From: an uncultured Lentisphaerota bacterium
GTDB lineage: Bacteria; Verrucomicrobiota; Kiritimatiellia; CAIQIC01
DNA: 64,000 bases
Assembly: GCA_903896925.1 (NCBI GenBank)
Contig: CAITZM010000175.1
Coordinates: forward strand, 92,579-156,578
Direction: 5' to 3'
In this document: piece after piece, positions 1-8,089 of the stretch
How the letters are laid out: each line of letters begins with the position of its first letter
Position numbering within the stretch: position 1 is the stretch's first letter
Translations under genes and position numbers: made by a program
Notes under the pieces: model-generated
What the model saw: only the letters and a program-made list of their open reading frames with translations
What the model was told of the DNA's origin: nothing
The model's database searches: none

Positions 1-1959
1 CGCACGCTGCCGGTGTTCTGGTTCGACTACTATGACCCCGTCCGCGAGCCGGTGCGCCGCGTGCTCGCGGCGAACAAGGGCTGGTTCCGGGTCAAGCCGG
101 GTGAGCAGCTGACGCTCTCTGCCTGGCTGCGCGCCGATGCGGATGGCGTCGCCGTGCAGTTCGTCGTCAACGAGTGTAATGGCTGGTCGCAGAAGAAGCT
201 GATGAGCGCCGGCAAGGAATGGCAGCGCTGCGCGTTCAGCTTTGCGCCACACCAGTCGTTTATCTTCATTGGTATCGGTCCTGACCTCGACGCCTCCCGC
301 CGCGAAGCTGCGACGCTTTGGCTCGACGCCGTCCAGCTGGAACGCGGCGCGCAGATGACGGCCTATGAGCCGCGTACGCCTGTCGAGTCGTTCATCGCGA
401 GCACTGCCGAGGGCAACATCTTCATGAAGCCCGCGGAGGGGCTGCAACTCGTTGCCCGCACGTTCAACAACGGTGACGCGGCCGCCAGGGTGACCGGCCG
501 TTTGCGGGTGGAGAATTTCTTTGGGAAGCCGGCCGGTTCGGCCTACACGAATTTCGAAGTGCCGGCACATGGTGTCATGGAGGTGCCGTATGCGCATTTC
601 AGCGCACCGCAGCAGGGCTTCTTCCGCGTCGACTGGATGGTGGGCGGCGCGACCCAGTCGTTGCGCGCGGCCGTCATCACGCCGGCCGACGCGAGCGCCA
701 CGGACTCGCCGCTGGGTTTCAACCACGCCTATCCGTGGGATTACCTTGTGCGGCTGGCGCGGGCCGCCGGTGTCGTCTGGTGGCGCGACTGGTCGGCGAA
801 ATGGCAGACCGTCGAGCCGGCGCCGGGCCGGTTCGACTTCGCTGCCGCCGATGCGCAGATCCAGCGCGTGCAGGCGCTCGACGCCGAGGTCGAGGTGTTG
901 CTGCCGTTCCCTGCGGCCAACTGGTCCTCCAGCGCGCCGTCCGCGGTCGTGGCGCGGGCCGCCTCGGGGAAATATCCGGACTCCCGCATGCCCGTCGCGT
1001 TCGCGCCCAAGGACCAGAGCGACTTCGACCGCTACGCAGTCGAGGTCGTGCGCCACTACCGCGGCGTGCAGCCGCGGGCGGTGACGACGTATCAGGTGCT
1101 CAACGAGCCGGTCTACACGAGCTATGCGCTGCCGCAGCAGCAGGGCTACGGGATGGCTGACTACCTGCGCCTGCTCGGCTCCGCCTCCCGTGCGATGAAA
1201 GCCGCCGATCCGCAGTGCCGCATCGTCGGCGGCCTCAGCGCGAACCTGGGCTCCGGGCACACGCGCGAGTTCATCGAGCAGGGAGGCCTGGATGCGTGCG
1301 ACGTGTTCGACCTGCACATGTATAACCCGTGCATCCCCGCCGAGACGTTCACCCGGCCGTTGGTCGAACTCGAAAAGCTGATGTGTGCGCATGGCGGTCC
1401 CAAGCCGGTCTGGATCACCGAGTGGGGTTGCTACGCCGATGACGACCCGGCGTGTTTCCCGGAGACCGTCGGCGATGCCACGATGAACCGCTGCAAGTGG
1501 CCGAGCGAGCGCGCCGCGACCGAGCACATCGTCAAGTTCACCGCCCTCGCCTTCGGGCACGGTGTCCGCAAGATCTTCTTCCACGCCGGCACCTGCGGCA
1601 CCATCAACCACACCGATGCCGGCGGCGTGCTGTTCGAGTACGGTGGCGCGCCGCGCCAGATGTACGCCGGCGTCGCGGCGCTCAACCGCCTGCTCGGCGT
1701 GCCGGAGGCCTGTGCGATGGCCGTCGAGCGCGACGAGTTGCGCGCCTATGTGTTCCAGAAAAAATCCGACGCCGTGGCCGTCGTGTGGTCCGCCTCGCAA
1801 CCGCCAGTGGAGCTGAAACTGCTGGAAAGCGTGCAGGCCTTCGACCTCATGGGCAACGCGCTGCCGCAGCGCGCCCTCAAGCTGACCGCCACGCCGGTCT
1901 ATCTGCAAGCCGCCCGGGCCGCGGACCTGAAGGGTCTTTTCACAACCTTGGGAAAGTGA
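1..1959 (+). CDS. Clan-A-like glycoside hydrolase with N-terminal carbohydrate-binding-like domain, 5' partial
   Basis: The reading frame is open to base 1, so the true start lies outside the window; the GTG at 13 is only the first in-frame start codon. Residues from base 13: about 1-120 form a jelly-roll-like carbohydrate-binding region (aromatic residues, the phrase LDAVQLERG). About 235-560 look like a TIM-barrel glycosidase. Glu365 in VLNEP fits the acid/base and Glu470 in WITEWG fits the nucleophile of clan GH-A families such as GH39, GH5 or GH42. A small beta domain follows. It probably cleaves a plant or algal polysaccharide outside the cytoplasm, but the signal peptide is not visible. 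The last codons contain the palindrome at 1937-1956. The exact GH family cannot be set by eye. Confidence 0.75.
   Translation, partial: RTLPVFWFDYYDPVREPVRRVLAANKGWFRVKPGEQLTLSAWLRADADGVAVQFVVNECNGWSQKKLMSAGKEWQRCAFSFAPHQSFIFIGIGPDLDASRREAATLWLDAVQLERGAQMTAYEPRTPVESFIASTAEGNIFMKPAEGLQLVARTFNNGDAAARVTGRLRVENFFGKPAGSAYTNFEVPAHGVMEVPYAHFSAPQQGFFRVDWMVGGATQSLRAAVITPADASATDSPLGFNHAYPWDYLVRLARAAGVVWWRDWSAKWQTVEPAPGRFDFAAADAQIQRVQALDAEVEVLLPFPAANWSSSAPSAVVARAASGKYPDSRMPVAFAPKDQSDFDRYAVEVVRHYRGVQPRAVTTYQVLNEPVYTSYALPQQQGYGMADYLRLLGSASRAMKAADPQCRIVGGLSANLGSGHTREFIEQGGLDACDVFDLHMYNPCIPAETFTRPLVELEKLMCAHGGPKPVWITEWGCYADDDPACFPETVGDATMNRCKWPSERAATEHIVKFTALAFGHGVRKIFFHAGTCGTINHTDAGGVLFEYGGAPRQMYAGVAALNRLLGVPEACAMAVERDELRAYVFQKKSDAVAVVWSASQPPVELKLLESVQAFDLMGNALPQRALKLTATPVYLQAARAADLKGLFTTLGK
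1937..1956. repeat. TTTCCAA/TTGGAAA-type palindrome at the gene end
   Basis: TTTTCACAACCTTGGGAAAG is an imperfect copy of the recurring palindrome. It supplies the last codons (LFTTLGK) before the stop of the glycoside hydrolase. Confidence 0.5.
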
Positions 1960-1968
1960 CGGCCCATA

Positions 1969-2020
1969 CTGTAGCCGCATGCGTCAGCATGCGGCCAAGG
2001 TCTTACTAACGCGGCTACAG
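1969..2020. repeat. Variable-arm palindrome cassette with CTGTAG/CTACAG ends
   Basis: The outer arms CTGTAGCCGC (1969-1978) and GCGGCTACAG (2011-2020) are exact reverse complements. An inner hairpin CCGCATGC-gtca-GCATGCGG occupies 1975-1994. Confidence 0.8.
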
Positions 2021-2096
2021 ATGCTTTCCCAGTCTTCCTTCTATTCCCAAGGCTTCTGAAAAGCGAAGTTAATCTGGCGAGCGACCGTTTCCGGCT

Positions 2097-2228
2097 GGCT
2101 GGGAGCGGCGGCTTTCCAGCCGCTGCAGGGAGAACGCTGGTCGCGAGTTTTGCTTGCGTTGTACGGTTGATGGCTGTGATGGGGGGGGGGGCATGGCGGC
2201 GTGACACGCCGCCCTCCACTGTGGAGGG
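2097..2228. repeat. Cluster of three palindromes
   Basis: The first (2097-2122) begins GGCTGGGAGCGGCGGC and is shared almost letter for letter with 42192-42218. The second is GGCGGCGTGACACGCCGCC at 2195-2213. The third is CCCTCCACTGTGGAGGG at 2212-2228. Confidence 0.7.
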
Positions 2229-2315
2229 CAGTGCCAGTTCGTGTTTGCGAGTTGGCTGGCCAAGCCCTCCTGACCGATGGGCTCTCCGCACGGTCTTGGA
2301 CCTTAAAGGACCCGG

Positions 2316-2332
2316 TTTTCCAGCCCTTGGAA
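2316..2332. repeat. TTTCCAA/TTGGAAA-type palindrome
   Basis: TTTTCCAGCCCTTGGAA lies just past the stop codon of the minus-strand glycosyltransferase. Confidence 0.65.
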
Positions 2333-2336
2333 TGGA

Positions 2337-4346
2337 TCACTTCGGCGCGAAGGCGCGCAGTTCGGCGAGGCTCCACCAGGAGCGCGGATGGGCCTCGGTC
2401 AGCACCAGGCGGAGGTGGCGCACGGTCACCGGCGGGAAGGCCACGGTGAAGTGATCGCCGTACACGTTGAAGCGCGGCTGGCCATTCTCCCAGAACATCA
2501 GGGAGCCCTGTGCCGAGGAGTCTTGGAGGGTGCGCCACGCCGTCCCATCGTCGGAAGCCTCGACGCGGAAGGCCCCGGGCGTGTCGGTGCAGTTTGGCCC
2601 GAGGTCGCAGCGCAGCAGGCAGACGCTGTGGGGCGCTCCGAAATCCACGGCAAAGGACATGCCCTTTTGCTGCGGCACGCCGGTCTCCCAGCTCGTCCCC
2701 GTTTTCCCGTCGAGCACGCGCGCGGCTTGTTCGGTTTTCACGCTGGCGCTCGCCTGCCAGCCGGTGCGCGGCAGTTCGACCAGTTCCCGGCGGCCGTAGG
2801 GTGGGACGAAATCGTGATAAACCACGAAGTGGCCGACCTGTTCCTGCTTGAATTGTGCGCCGATGTTCTTGAGGGGCACGGCGAAGTCGCCGGGGAAAAA
2901 GCGCAGGGTGGGGTGGGCGACAAAGGCGACGTTGGTCGCGGCGTCGAGCACGTCCTTGAACTTCACGTCACTGGCGCGGCGCGGGAAGCGCTCGTTGTAG
3001 GGCTCCCCGAAGATGATCTGCTCGGCCGCCTCGTAGGTGCAGCGGTAGGCGATCCAGTAGTGCGCGTAGACGCGGTTGATGTGGTGCGCCGTGAGCCATT
3101 GGTGCAGCGGGCGCGAGTCGGGCAGCTCGAGGTCCATCGCCATGACCTTCGGGTCGCGCCAGTGCCGGGCGAGCAGGGCGACGCCCCAACACTGGCCGGC
3201 GACGAGCACGGCGAGCAGCGCCCAGAACAGCCAGCGCGATTTCGTGCGCAGCTGATCCAAGCCGATGGCGAGCAACACCGGCAGCGCCGACATGATCGGC
3301 AGGAGGTAGCGCACATCCTTCCAGTCGGAGCGCGAACTGCGGCAGAAGGTGAAGAGGGCTGCGCCGGCCAGCGTGGTCAGCAGGATGACGCCGTCGGCGC
3401 TCTTCAGCGAGAGCAGCGGCAGGCGTGCGAACATCCGCCAGCGGCTGCACAGCGCCCAGAGGATGGCCCCGATCCAGATCAGGCCGACCGCCCAGGCCAG
3501 CGCGAGCGGCAGGCTGGTGAAGTGCTCGCTGTCGCCGTACAGCATCACCTTCGCGCCGACGAGGAAATGCAGGGTTCCTGAACAGGTGGTCTGGAGCAGT
3601 TCCCAGGAACGGTGCCACGACGCGGTCTGGCCGACATCGCGGAACGTCGCGCCGTGGTGGATGTAGTTATAGGCGAGCAGCGGCAGCGCGCCGAGGCCGA
3701 AGGCCGCGGCACCGGCCCAGGCCTCGCGCCGCAGGAAGAGCAGCTTGTCGCGCAGGAACAGGATCAGCACGGCGACGCCGATGTAGCTGACCATGAGGAT
3801 GTGCAGCCAGAAGGAAAAACCGAGCAGGAAGCCCAGGGCGACGAACTTGGCGAGGCGGCGCGGTTCGTCGCTCCGGAAGGCGAGGTCGTGGATGAGCACG
3901 AGCGCGAACGAGCCGAGCGTGATGCAGGCGAGGTAGTTGTCCGGCGGGATCAGCGCGCCGTTCATGGCGAGATAGGGTGGGGGGATGACCAGCAGCGCCA
4001 GCAGCGTCACGCCGGCCGACGCGCCGCCGATGCGCCGCGCGAGCTGCCAGCTGGCGAACAGGAACAGGAAGCACATCAGCAGTGCGTAGATACGGACCGC
4101 AAAGATGGTCGGGCCGAACAGCGCAATCGTGCCGGCCTGGAAGAACGATTCCTGCGTGCCCATGTAGGACTGGCCCCAATAGACGACGGGGAATTCGCCC
4201 CGGAGGATGTGCATGGCCATCAGGCCCGGCCAGGCCTCGTCCGAGGAAAAGGGCACGGTTTGCAGCGCGAAGCCGAAGAAGCCGAGGCGGAAGAGCGCCG
4301 CCAGAATCACGAGAATCCAAATGAGTCGTTTCACGCGGCGCACCAT
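2337..4346 (-). CDS. GT39/ArnT-like membrane glycosyltransferase with C-terminal discoidin-like domain
   Basis: A 669-residue polytopic membrane protein. A first membrane helix (residues about 6-26) is followed by a loop with FSSDEA, matching the acidic motif of the GT-C fold (PMT/ArnT, glycosyltransferase family 39), which moves a sugar from a polyprenyl-phosphate carrier on the periplasmic face. About ten more hydrophobic segments run to about residue 395. The last 150 residues form a soluble domain ending in RHLRLVLTEAHPRSWWSLAELRAF, typical of F5/8-type-C (discoidin) folds. I chose the ATG at 4346, just before the first membrane helix, over an upstream GTG at 4412. It is divergent from the methyltransferase, with ArnD and a phosphatase nearby, so a lipid or glycan modification locus is plausible. 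Acceptor unknown. Confidence 0.8.
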   Translation of the reverse strand: MVRRVKRLIWILVILAALFRLGFFGFALQTVPFSSDEAWPGLMAMHILRGEFPVVYWGQSYMGTQESFFQAGTIALFGPTIFAVRIYALLMCFLFLFASWQLARRIGGASAGVTLLALLVIPPPYLAMNGALIPPDNYLACITLGSFALVLIHDLAFRSDEPRRLAKFVALGFLLGFSFWLHILMVSYIGVAVLILFLRDKLLFLRREAWAGAAAFGLGALPLLAYNYIHHGATFRDVGQTASWHRSWELLQTTCSGTLHFLVGAKVMLYGDSEHFTSLPLALAWAVGLIWIGAILWALCSRWRMFARLPLLSLKSADGVILLTTLAGAALFTFCRSSRSDWKDVRYLLPIMSALPVLLAIGLDQLRTKSRWLFWALLAVLVAGQCWGVALLARHWRDPKVMAMDLELPDSRPLHQWLTAHHINRVYAHYWIAYRCTYEAAEQIIFGEPYNERFPRRASDVKFKDVLDAATNVAFVAHPTLRFFPGDFAVPLKNIGAQFKQEQVGHFVVYHDFVPPYGRRELVELPRTGWQASASVKTEQAARVLDGKTGTSWETGVPQQKGMSFAVDFGAPHSVCLLRCDLGPNCTDTPGAFRVEASDDGTAWRTLQDSSAQGSLMFWENGQPRFNVYGDHFTVAFPPVTVRHLRLVLTEAHPRSWWSLAELRAFAPK

Positions 4347-4436
4347 AGAACGGAGTGACGCCGGAATAAAACCTTTTTTCACTTCGGGAATTCGATTGCG
4401 CGGAAGCGGCACGCCCCACTATCCTCCGCGCCGACG

Positions 4437-5258
4437 ATGAGCGCCGGTTACATCCATAGCTTCACGCCCCGCGAACAGCAGCGCCTGATCGAGCAGGCCG
4501 AGTTCCTCGTGCCGTGGCTGCACCGCCACATGGAGTACGCCGGTTGTGCGCGCGTGCTGGAGGTCGGCTGCGGCGTCGGTGCGCAACTGCGCGTGCTGGC
4601 GCGGCGTTTCCCGGCGACGCGGTTCACCGGCCTCGACGCGGCGCCGGAGCAGATCGAACGCGCGCGGGTCCTGCTCGCGAACCCCATCGCCGAGGGACGC
4701 GTGGAGCTGGCGCAGGGCTCGGCCTATGCGCTGCCTTTCCCCGCGGGGGCCTTTGACGGTGCGTTCTTCTGTTGGGTGTTCGAACATCTGGACCAGCCGG
4801 CCACGGCGCTGCGCGAGGCGGCGCGGGTGTTGAAACCAGGCGGCGTGCTGTTCGCCTCCGAGGTTTTCAACGCCGGCGTCTATTGCGATCCGCCGCGCGG
4901 CGCGCTGATGGCGTATTGGAGCGCCTTCAACCAGCTCCAGCGCGAGTTCGGCGGACATCCCGATGTCGGTGTGCGGCTGGCGAACCTCGCTGTGGCGGCC
5001 GGCTTGAGCGACGTGGAACTGCGCGACATTGCGCCGCACCTGGATGGCCGGCTCGCGCCTGCGGAGCGCAAAGCCATGGCGGATTATTTCTGCGCGATTT
5101 TCTCCAGCGGTGCGCCGGAACTCATGCGGCGCGGCCGCGTCACCCCGGAACTGGTCGCCGCGATGCAGCGCGATTTTGCCGCGATTGCGGGCGAACCGGA
5201 CGCGATCATGGTCTACACCGCGTTTCAGCTGCGCGCGGTCAAGCCTGCGAGCGGCTGA
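4437..5258 (+). CDS. Class I SAM-dependent methyltransferase
   Basis: A 273-residue cytoplasmic protein with the Rossmann motif I VLEVGCGVG (about residues 40-48), an acidic residue ending strand 2 (GLDAAPEQI), and FDGAFFCWVFEHLDQP as motif IV. This is the UbiE/Methyltransf_11 type acting on small molecules or sugars. The C-terminal third is not recognised. It is transcribed divergently from the GT39 gene with less than 100 bases between starts. A -10-like TATCCT lies 11 bases before the ATG. Substrate not predictable. Confidence 0.85.
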   Translation: MSAGYIHSFTPREQQRLIEQAEFLVPWLHRHMEYAGCARVLEVGCGVGAQLRVLARRFPATRFTGLDAAPEQIERARVLLANPIAEGRVELAQGSAYALPFPAGAFDGAFFCWVFEHLDQPATALREAARVLKPGGVLFASEVFNAGVYCDPPRGALMAYWSAFNQLQREFGGHPDVGVRLANLAVAAGLSDVELRDIAPHLDGRLAPAERKAMADYFCAIFSSGAPELMRRGRVTPELVAAMQRDFAAIAGEPDAIMVYTAFQLRAVKPASG

Positions 5259-5303
5259 AGTTGGTTCGTGCTACGTTTTATGGTGTTGCTGGAGTCACTG
5301 GAT

Positions 5304-6188
5304 TTACGCCTGCTCCGCAATCCAGCCTTCGCGGCCGGGCTGGGTGAAGGGCACGACGCGGCCGGCCGGTAACGCGGTCAGGTCGGCAGGCAGCAGCGCG
5401 CCGAGCGGGACGACCTGCCAGCCGCGCCGCATAACCTCGGCGAGAAACTCGCGGAACATGTTGTGGCACAGGATGCCCTCGACCTCGGCATGGATCGTCA
5501 GCACGTTGAGCGCGCCGGGCTTGAGTTGGGCGAGCAGCGCGGCGTTATACCCCGCGTTGGTCAGGCCGTCGCGGCCGATGACTTCGTCGTAGGTCGGCAG
5601 CGTCGTCGGGACCTGCGGCTGAGCGAGCGTCTGGCCGGAGACGAGCGGGCGGAAGAGGCTGGTGCCGCGCACGTCGCTGTTGTAGCGGAAGGGCAGTTTC
5701 GACTTGGCCAGCAACGTCGCCTCGTTGCATTTCCAGCCCGGCGCGGCGGAGCAGTCGGGCTGGCGGCCGAGAAGCTGCGCGAGGGCGTCGCTGCCCAGCG
5801 CGAGCTGCGCCGACTGGAAGGCCGCGCCGCCCCCCTCCATCCGCATCTGCCAGGCGTGATGGTCCCAGGCGTGCAGGCCGACCTCGTGGCCGCTGGCCGC
5901 GGTTTTTCGGATGACAGAGCCGAAGGCCTTCCCGATCAGCGATCCCGGCCAGAAGGTGCCGCGCAGCAGGATGTCCCAGCCGTAGAGCGAGGCCCCGCCG
6001 GAGCGCAGCATTTTCAGAAAAAACTGCGGTTTGATCAGCCGCCAGAGGTGCCGACCCATGTTGTCCGGCCCGACGGAAAAGAAAAACGAGCCGCGTACGC
6101 CGGCCTCGTCCAGCGCGCGCACGATGGGCAGGACGCCCTCGCGCGTGCCACGGAAGGTGTCCACATCAATCTTCAGTCCCAGTTGCAT
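5304..6188 (-). CDS. arnD: ArnD-like 4-deoxy-4-formamido-L-arabinose-phosphoundecaprenol deformylase
   Basis: This 294-residue polysaccharide deacetylase matches the ArnD branch closely: LGLKIDVDTFRGTREGV at the start, FFFSVGPDNMGRHLWRL, SLYGWDILLRGTFWPG, EVGLHAWDHHAWQ and VLTIHAEVEG. The Asp-Asp pair and the HxxxH of the metal site are visible. ArnD removes the formyl group from undecaprenyl-phosphate-Ara4FN on the inner-membrane cytoplasmic face before transfer to lipid A. I chose the ATG at 6188 (MQLGLKIDVD), as family members start there; a GTG at 6206 would overlap the upstream phosphatase stop. It follows the HAD gene directly, probably as one operon. ArnA, ArnB and ArnC are not in the window, so the substrate could be another formylated lipid-linked sugar. 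Confidence 0.88.
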   Translation of the reverse strand: MQLGLKIDVDTFRGTREGVLPIVRALDEAGVRGSFFFSVGPDNMGRHLWRLIKPQFFLKMLRSGGASLYGWDILLRGTFWPGSLIGKAFGSVIRKTAASGHEVGLHAWDHHAWQMRMEGGGAAFQSAQLALGSDALAQLLGRQPDCSAAPGWKCNEATLLAKSKLPFRYNSDVRGTSLFRPLVSGQTLAQPQVPTTLPTYDEVIGRDGLTNAGYNAALLAQLKPGALNVLTIHAEVEGILCHNMFREFLAEVMRRGWQVVPLGALLPADLTALPAGRVVPFTQPGREGWIAEQA

Positions 6189-6202
6189 AAGCGTCTCGTT
6201 TC

Positions 6203-6865
6203 TCACCCGATCAGCGCCGGCAGATCCGCCAGCGTGGCGAGCACCGCATCCGCGCCCGCGGCGAGCAGGGCGGCGCGGTCATAGGCGCCGGTGGTGACGC
6301 CGATCGTGCGGGCGCCCGCGGCGTGCCCGGCGTGCATGTCGTCGGGCGTGTCGCCGACCATCACGGCCTGCGCCGGCGGCACCGAGAGCTGCGCGCAAGC
6401 GGTCAGCACGGCCTCCGGGGCCGGCTTGACCTGCTGCACATGTTCCAGCGCGACGATGGTGGCAAAATCCACGCCGAAGCCGAAGCCTTCGAGAATGTAG
6501 CGCGCGCCGTGTTCGGAACGGCTGGTGGCGATCCCCAGTTTGACGCGGGGGCGGAGCTGGTCGAGGCAGGCGCGCAAGCCCGGCATCTCGCGCGTCTGCG
6601 CCAGGCAGACCGGCCAGAACGCCGCGCGGTAGGCATCGACATGGGCCTGCACGCGTGCCGGCCCGGCGGCCGGTTCCAAGGTCTGGAAGATCTCGTAGAG
6701 GGGCCTTCCAATCCTGGGAAGAATTTCCGCGCGCGGCAGCGGTGCGCGGCCGTGCGCGACGAGCGCGGCGTTGAGCGAGTGGCAGATCGCCTCGGTGGCG
6801 TCGAATAACGTGCCGTCGAAATCGAAAATCACGGCGCGGATGTTGGTAAAATGTGACGCTTGCAT
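6203..6865 (-). CDS. HAD-family phosphatase, phosphoglycolate phosphatase-like
   Basis: A 220-residue HAD hydrolase. Motif I is VIFDFDGTLFD (residues 13-23), motif II is the Thr/Ser of GIATSRSEH, motif III is the Lys of QVKPAPE, and motif IV is MVGDTPDDMHAG. The alpha-helical cap between motifs I and II is of the Gph/PGMB type. It probably removes phosphate from a small sugar phosphate or phosphoglycolate; the position before arnD would also fit a sugar-nucleotide role. Two copies of the TTCCAA palindrome (6674-6688 and 6705-6721) lie inside the coding sequence and encode the stretch around ILPRIGRPLYEIFQTLEP. Confidence 0.85.
   Translation of the reverse strand: MQASHFTNIRAVIFDFDGTLFDATEAICHSLNAALVAHGRAPLPRAEILPRIGRPLYEIFQTLEPAAGPARVQAHVDAYRAAFWPVCLAQTREMPGLRACLDQLRPRVKLGIATSRSEHGARYILEGFGFGVDFATIVALEHVQQVKPAPEAVLTACAQLSVPPAQAVMVGDTPDDMHAGHAAGARTIGVTTGAYDRAALLAAGADAVLATLADLPALIG
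6674..6721. repeat. Two TTCCAA/TTGGAA-type palindromes inside a coding sequence
   Basis: TTCCAAGGTCTGGAA (6674-6688) and CTTCCAATCCTGGGAAG (6705-6721) lie 16 bases apart within the HAD phosphatase gene without breaking its frame. Confidence 0.6.
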
Positions 6866-7049
6866 CGCGCCGCATCAAACCACGAACGGCCGGCCAAAAA
6901 AAGCAGAAAGAAGAAAGAGGATGAAGGATACGGGAGGTGTGATGCGAGATAGGGGCGTCTGAAGTCCTGTGGTCAACATCCGACGGCCTGATTTTCACGT
7001 ACCATTTTTCCGCTGCCCTTATCCCGCAGCTCGTATCTCGCATCTCTCT

Positions 7050-7077
7050 TTGCGTGCGGGGCGCGGAGGTGTATTGT
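7050..7077 (+). promoter_or_regulatory. Putative promoter of the outer-membrane protein gene, leaderless
   Basis: TTGCGT (7050-7055), 16-base spacer, TATTGT (7072-7077). The ATG follows after six bases, so transcription should begin at or next to the start codon. Confidence 0.6.
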
Positions 7078-7083
7078 CCACAC

Positions 7084-8031
7084 ATGCATTTTCGCTTCAC
7101 ATTGTTGGGCCTGGCGCTGCTGGCGCTGGCCGGCGCGGCGCGTGCGCAGACTCCGGCCGCGGGCGCCAACGCCGGCCAGTCGCGCGATATCACACAGGCC
7201 ACCACGCTTGGTCCACCGCTCAAGCCCGGCCTGCACGAGATGATCTCGGTGGGCACGCGCTGGCTGCCCGACGTGGAGTGGGATACAGGCGGCCGCGCGC
7301 GGGTCGCACGGGCAAGCCTGTCCGGCGGCCTGAGCTATTTCCAGTCGCCGACGATGCAATACGGGCTGATGGCCGATCATGAAGTAAGCCGCTACGAATT
7401 TGCCGGCCCCGCGGTGGATCCGCTCTGGGATGCGCAACCCGGTGAGATGCGGGTCGAACGCGTCATGGCCAACCTGCGCCTGCCGTTGGACAAGGACTGG
7501 TCACTGTTTGCCGCCGTGGATGGCTCGTGGGCGCTGGCGCGCGGCGCGAGCTATGCCGACTCCTTCACCTGGGGTGGCATGGTCAGCGCCCGCGGCCAGG
7601 TGGCGACGAACTTCGCTTTTACCTTTGGCCTGTTCGCCCATACGCGGCTGGAGGCGAATGTGCGCGTGCTACCGATCCCCGGAATCGAGTGGCAGATCAA
7701 CGAGGACTGGAAGCTGGCGACGGCGCAGGGCCTGACGCTGACGCGCAAAATCAACCGGCGCTGGCAGGCCGACCTCGCCGTGCTGGTGGAAAACCGCGAA
7801 TACCGGATGCCGGCGGAGCAGCCGTTCGCGGGCGGCATCTTCCGCGACCGCAGCGTGCCGCTGATCACGAACCTGCGCTGGTCGCCCAATCCCGGGATGT
7901 TCGCCCAGCTCTCGGTCGGCGTCAGCCCGTGGCAGCAGCAGCGCCTGACCGACCGCCCTGACGCGCCCGACCTGACCGAGCAAAGCCACTGGACGCCCAG
8001 CCTCGCGCTCACCGCCGGCCTGCGGTTCTGA
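7084..8031 (+). CDS. Secreted beta-barrel-like outer-membrane protein (DUF6268-like)
   Basis: A 315-residue protein. Residues 1-20 (MHFRFTLLGLALLALAGAARA) are a clear signal peptide ending in ARA. The rest is rich in alternating polar/aromatic strands (GLSYFQSPTMQYGLMADHEVSRYEF, RMPAEQPFAGGIFRDRSVPLITNLRW) and ends in a terminal Phe, the usual sorting mark of outer-membrane beta-barrels. It resembles the DUF6268 barrel proteins I know from PVC genomes, but that is from memory. I chose the ATG at 7084 because it starts the signal peptide and sits six bases after the -10 box. It is followed 58 bases later by another leaderless gene with its own promoter. Function unknown. Confidence 0.7.
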   Translation: MHFRFTLLGLALLALAGAARAQTPAAGANAGQSRDITQATTLGPPLKPGLHEMISVGTRWLPDVEWDTGGRARVARASLSGGLSYFQSPTMQYGLMADHEVSRYEFAGPAVDPLWDAQPGEMRVERVMANLRLPLDKDWSLFAAVDGSWALARGASYADSFTWGGMVSARGQVATNFAFTFGLFAHTRLEANVRVLPIPGIEWQINEDWKLATAQGLTLTRKINRRWQADLAVLVENREYRMPAEQPFAGGIFRDRSVPLITNLRWSPNPGMFAQLSVGVSPWQQQRLTDRPDAPDLTEQSHWTPSLALTAGLRF

Positions 8032-8043
8032 ATGGTTCGATGG

Positions 8044-8063
8044 TTTTTCCAAGCCTTGGAAAA
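8044..8063. repeat. TTTTCCAAGCCTTGGAAAA palindrome overlapping a -35 box
   Basis: This is the best copy of the recurring palindrome. Its right arm TTGGAA (8056-8061) is also the -35 box of the promoter for the gene at 8090. Confidence 0.85.
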
Positions 8064-8083
8064 CCCTGCGCAAACGCTACACT
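8056..8083 (+). promoter_or_regulatory. Putative leaderless promoter with palindromic -35
   Basis: TTGGAA (8056-8061), 16-base spacer, TACACT (8078-8083), six bases, then ATG. The same arrangement with 16-base spacing and palindromic -35 recurs at 42782-42809. Confidence 0.65.
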
Positions 8084-8089
8084 GCCGCC

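Larger units (their letters stand above)
1960..2336. other. Repeat-rich spacer between convergent genes
   Basis: No gene is supported here. The spacer holds three palindromic repeats (1969-2020, 2097-2122, 2195-2228), a run of 11 G at 2181-2191, and a copy of the TTTTCCA...TTGGAA palindrome at 2316-2332, four bases from the stop of the minus-strand gene. Confidence 0.7.
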
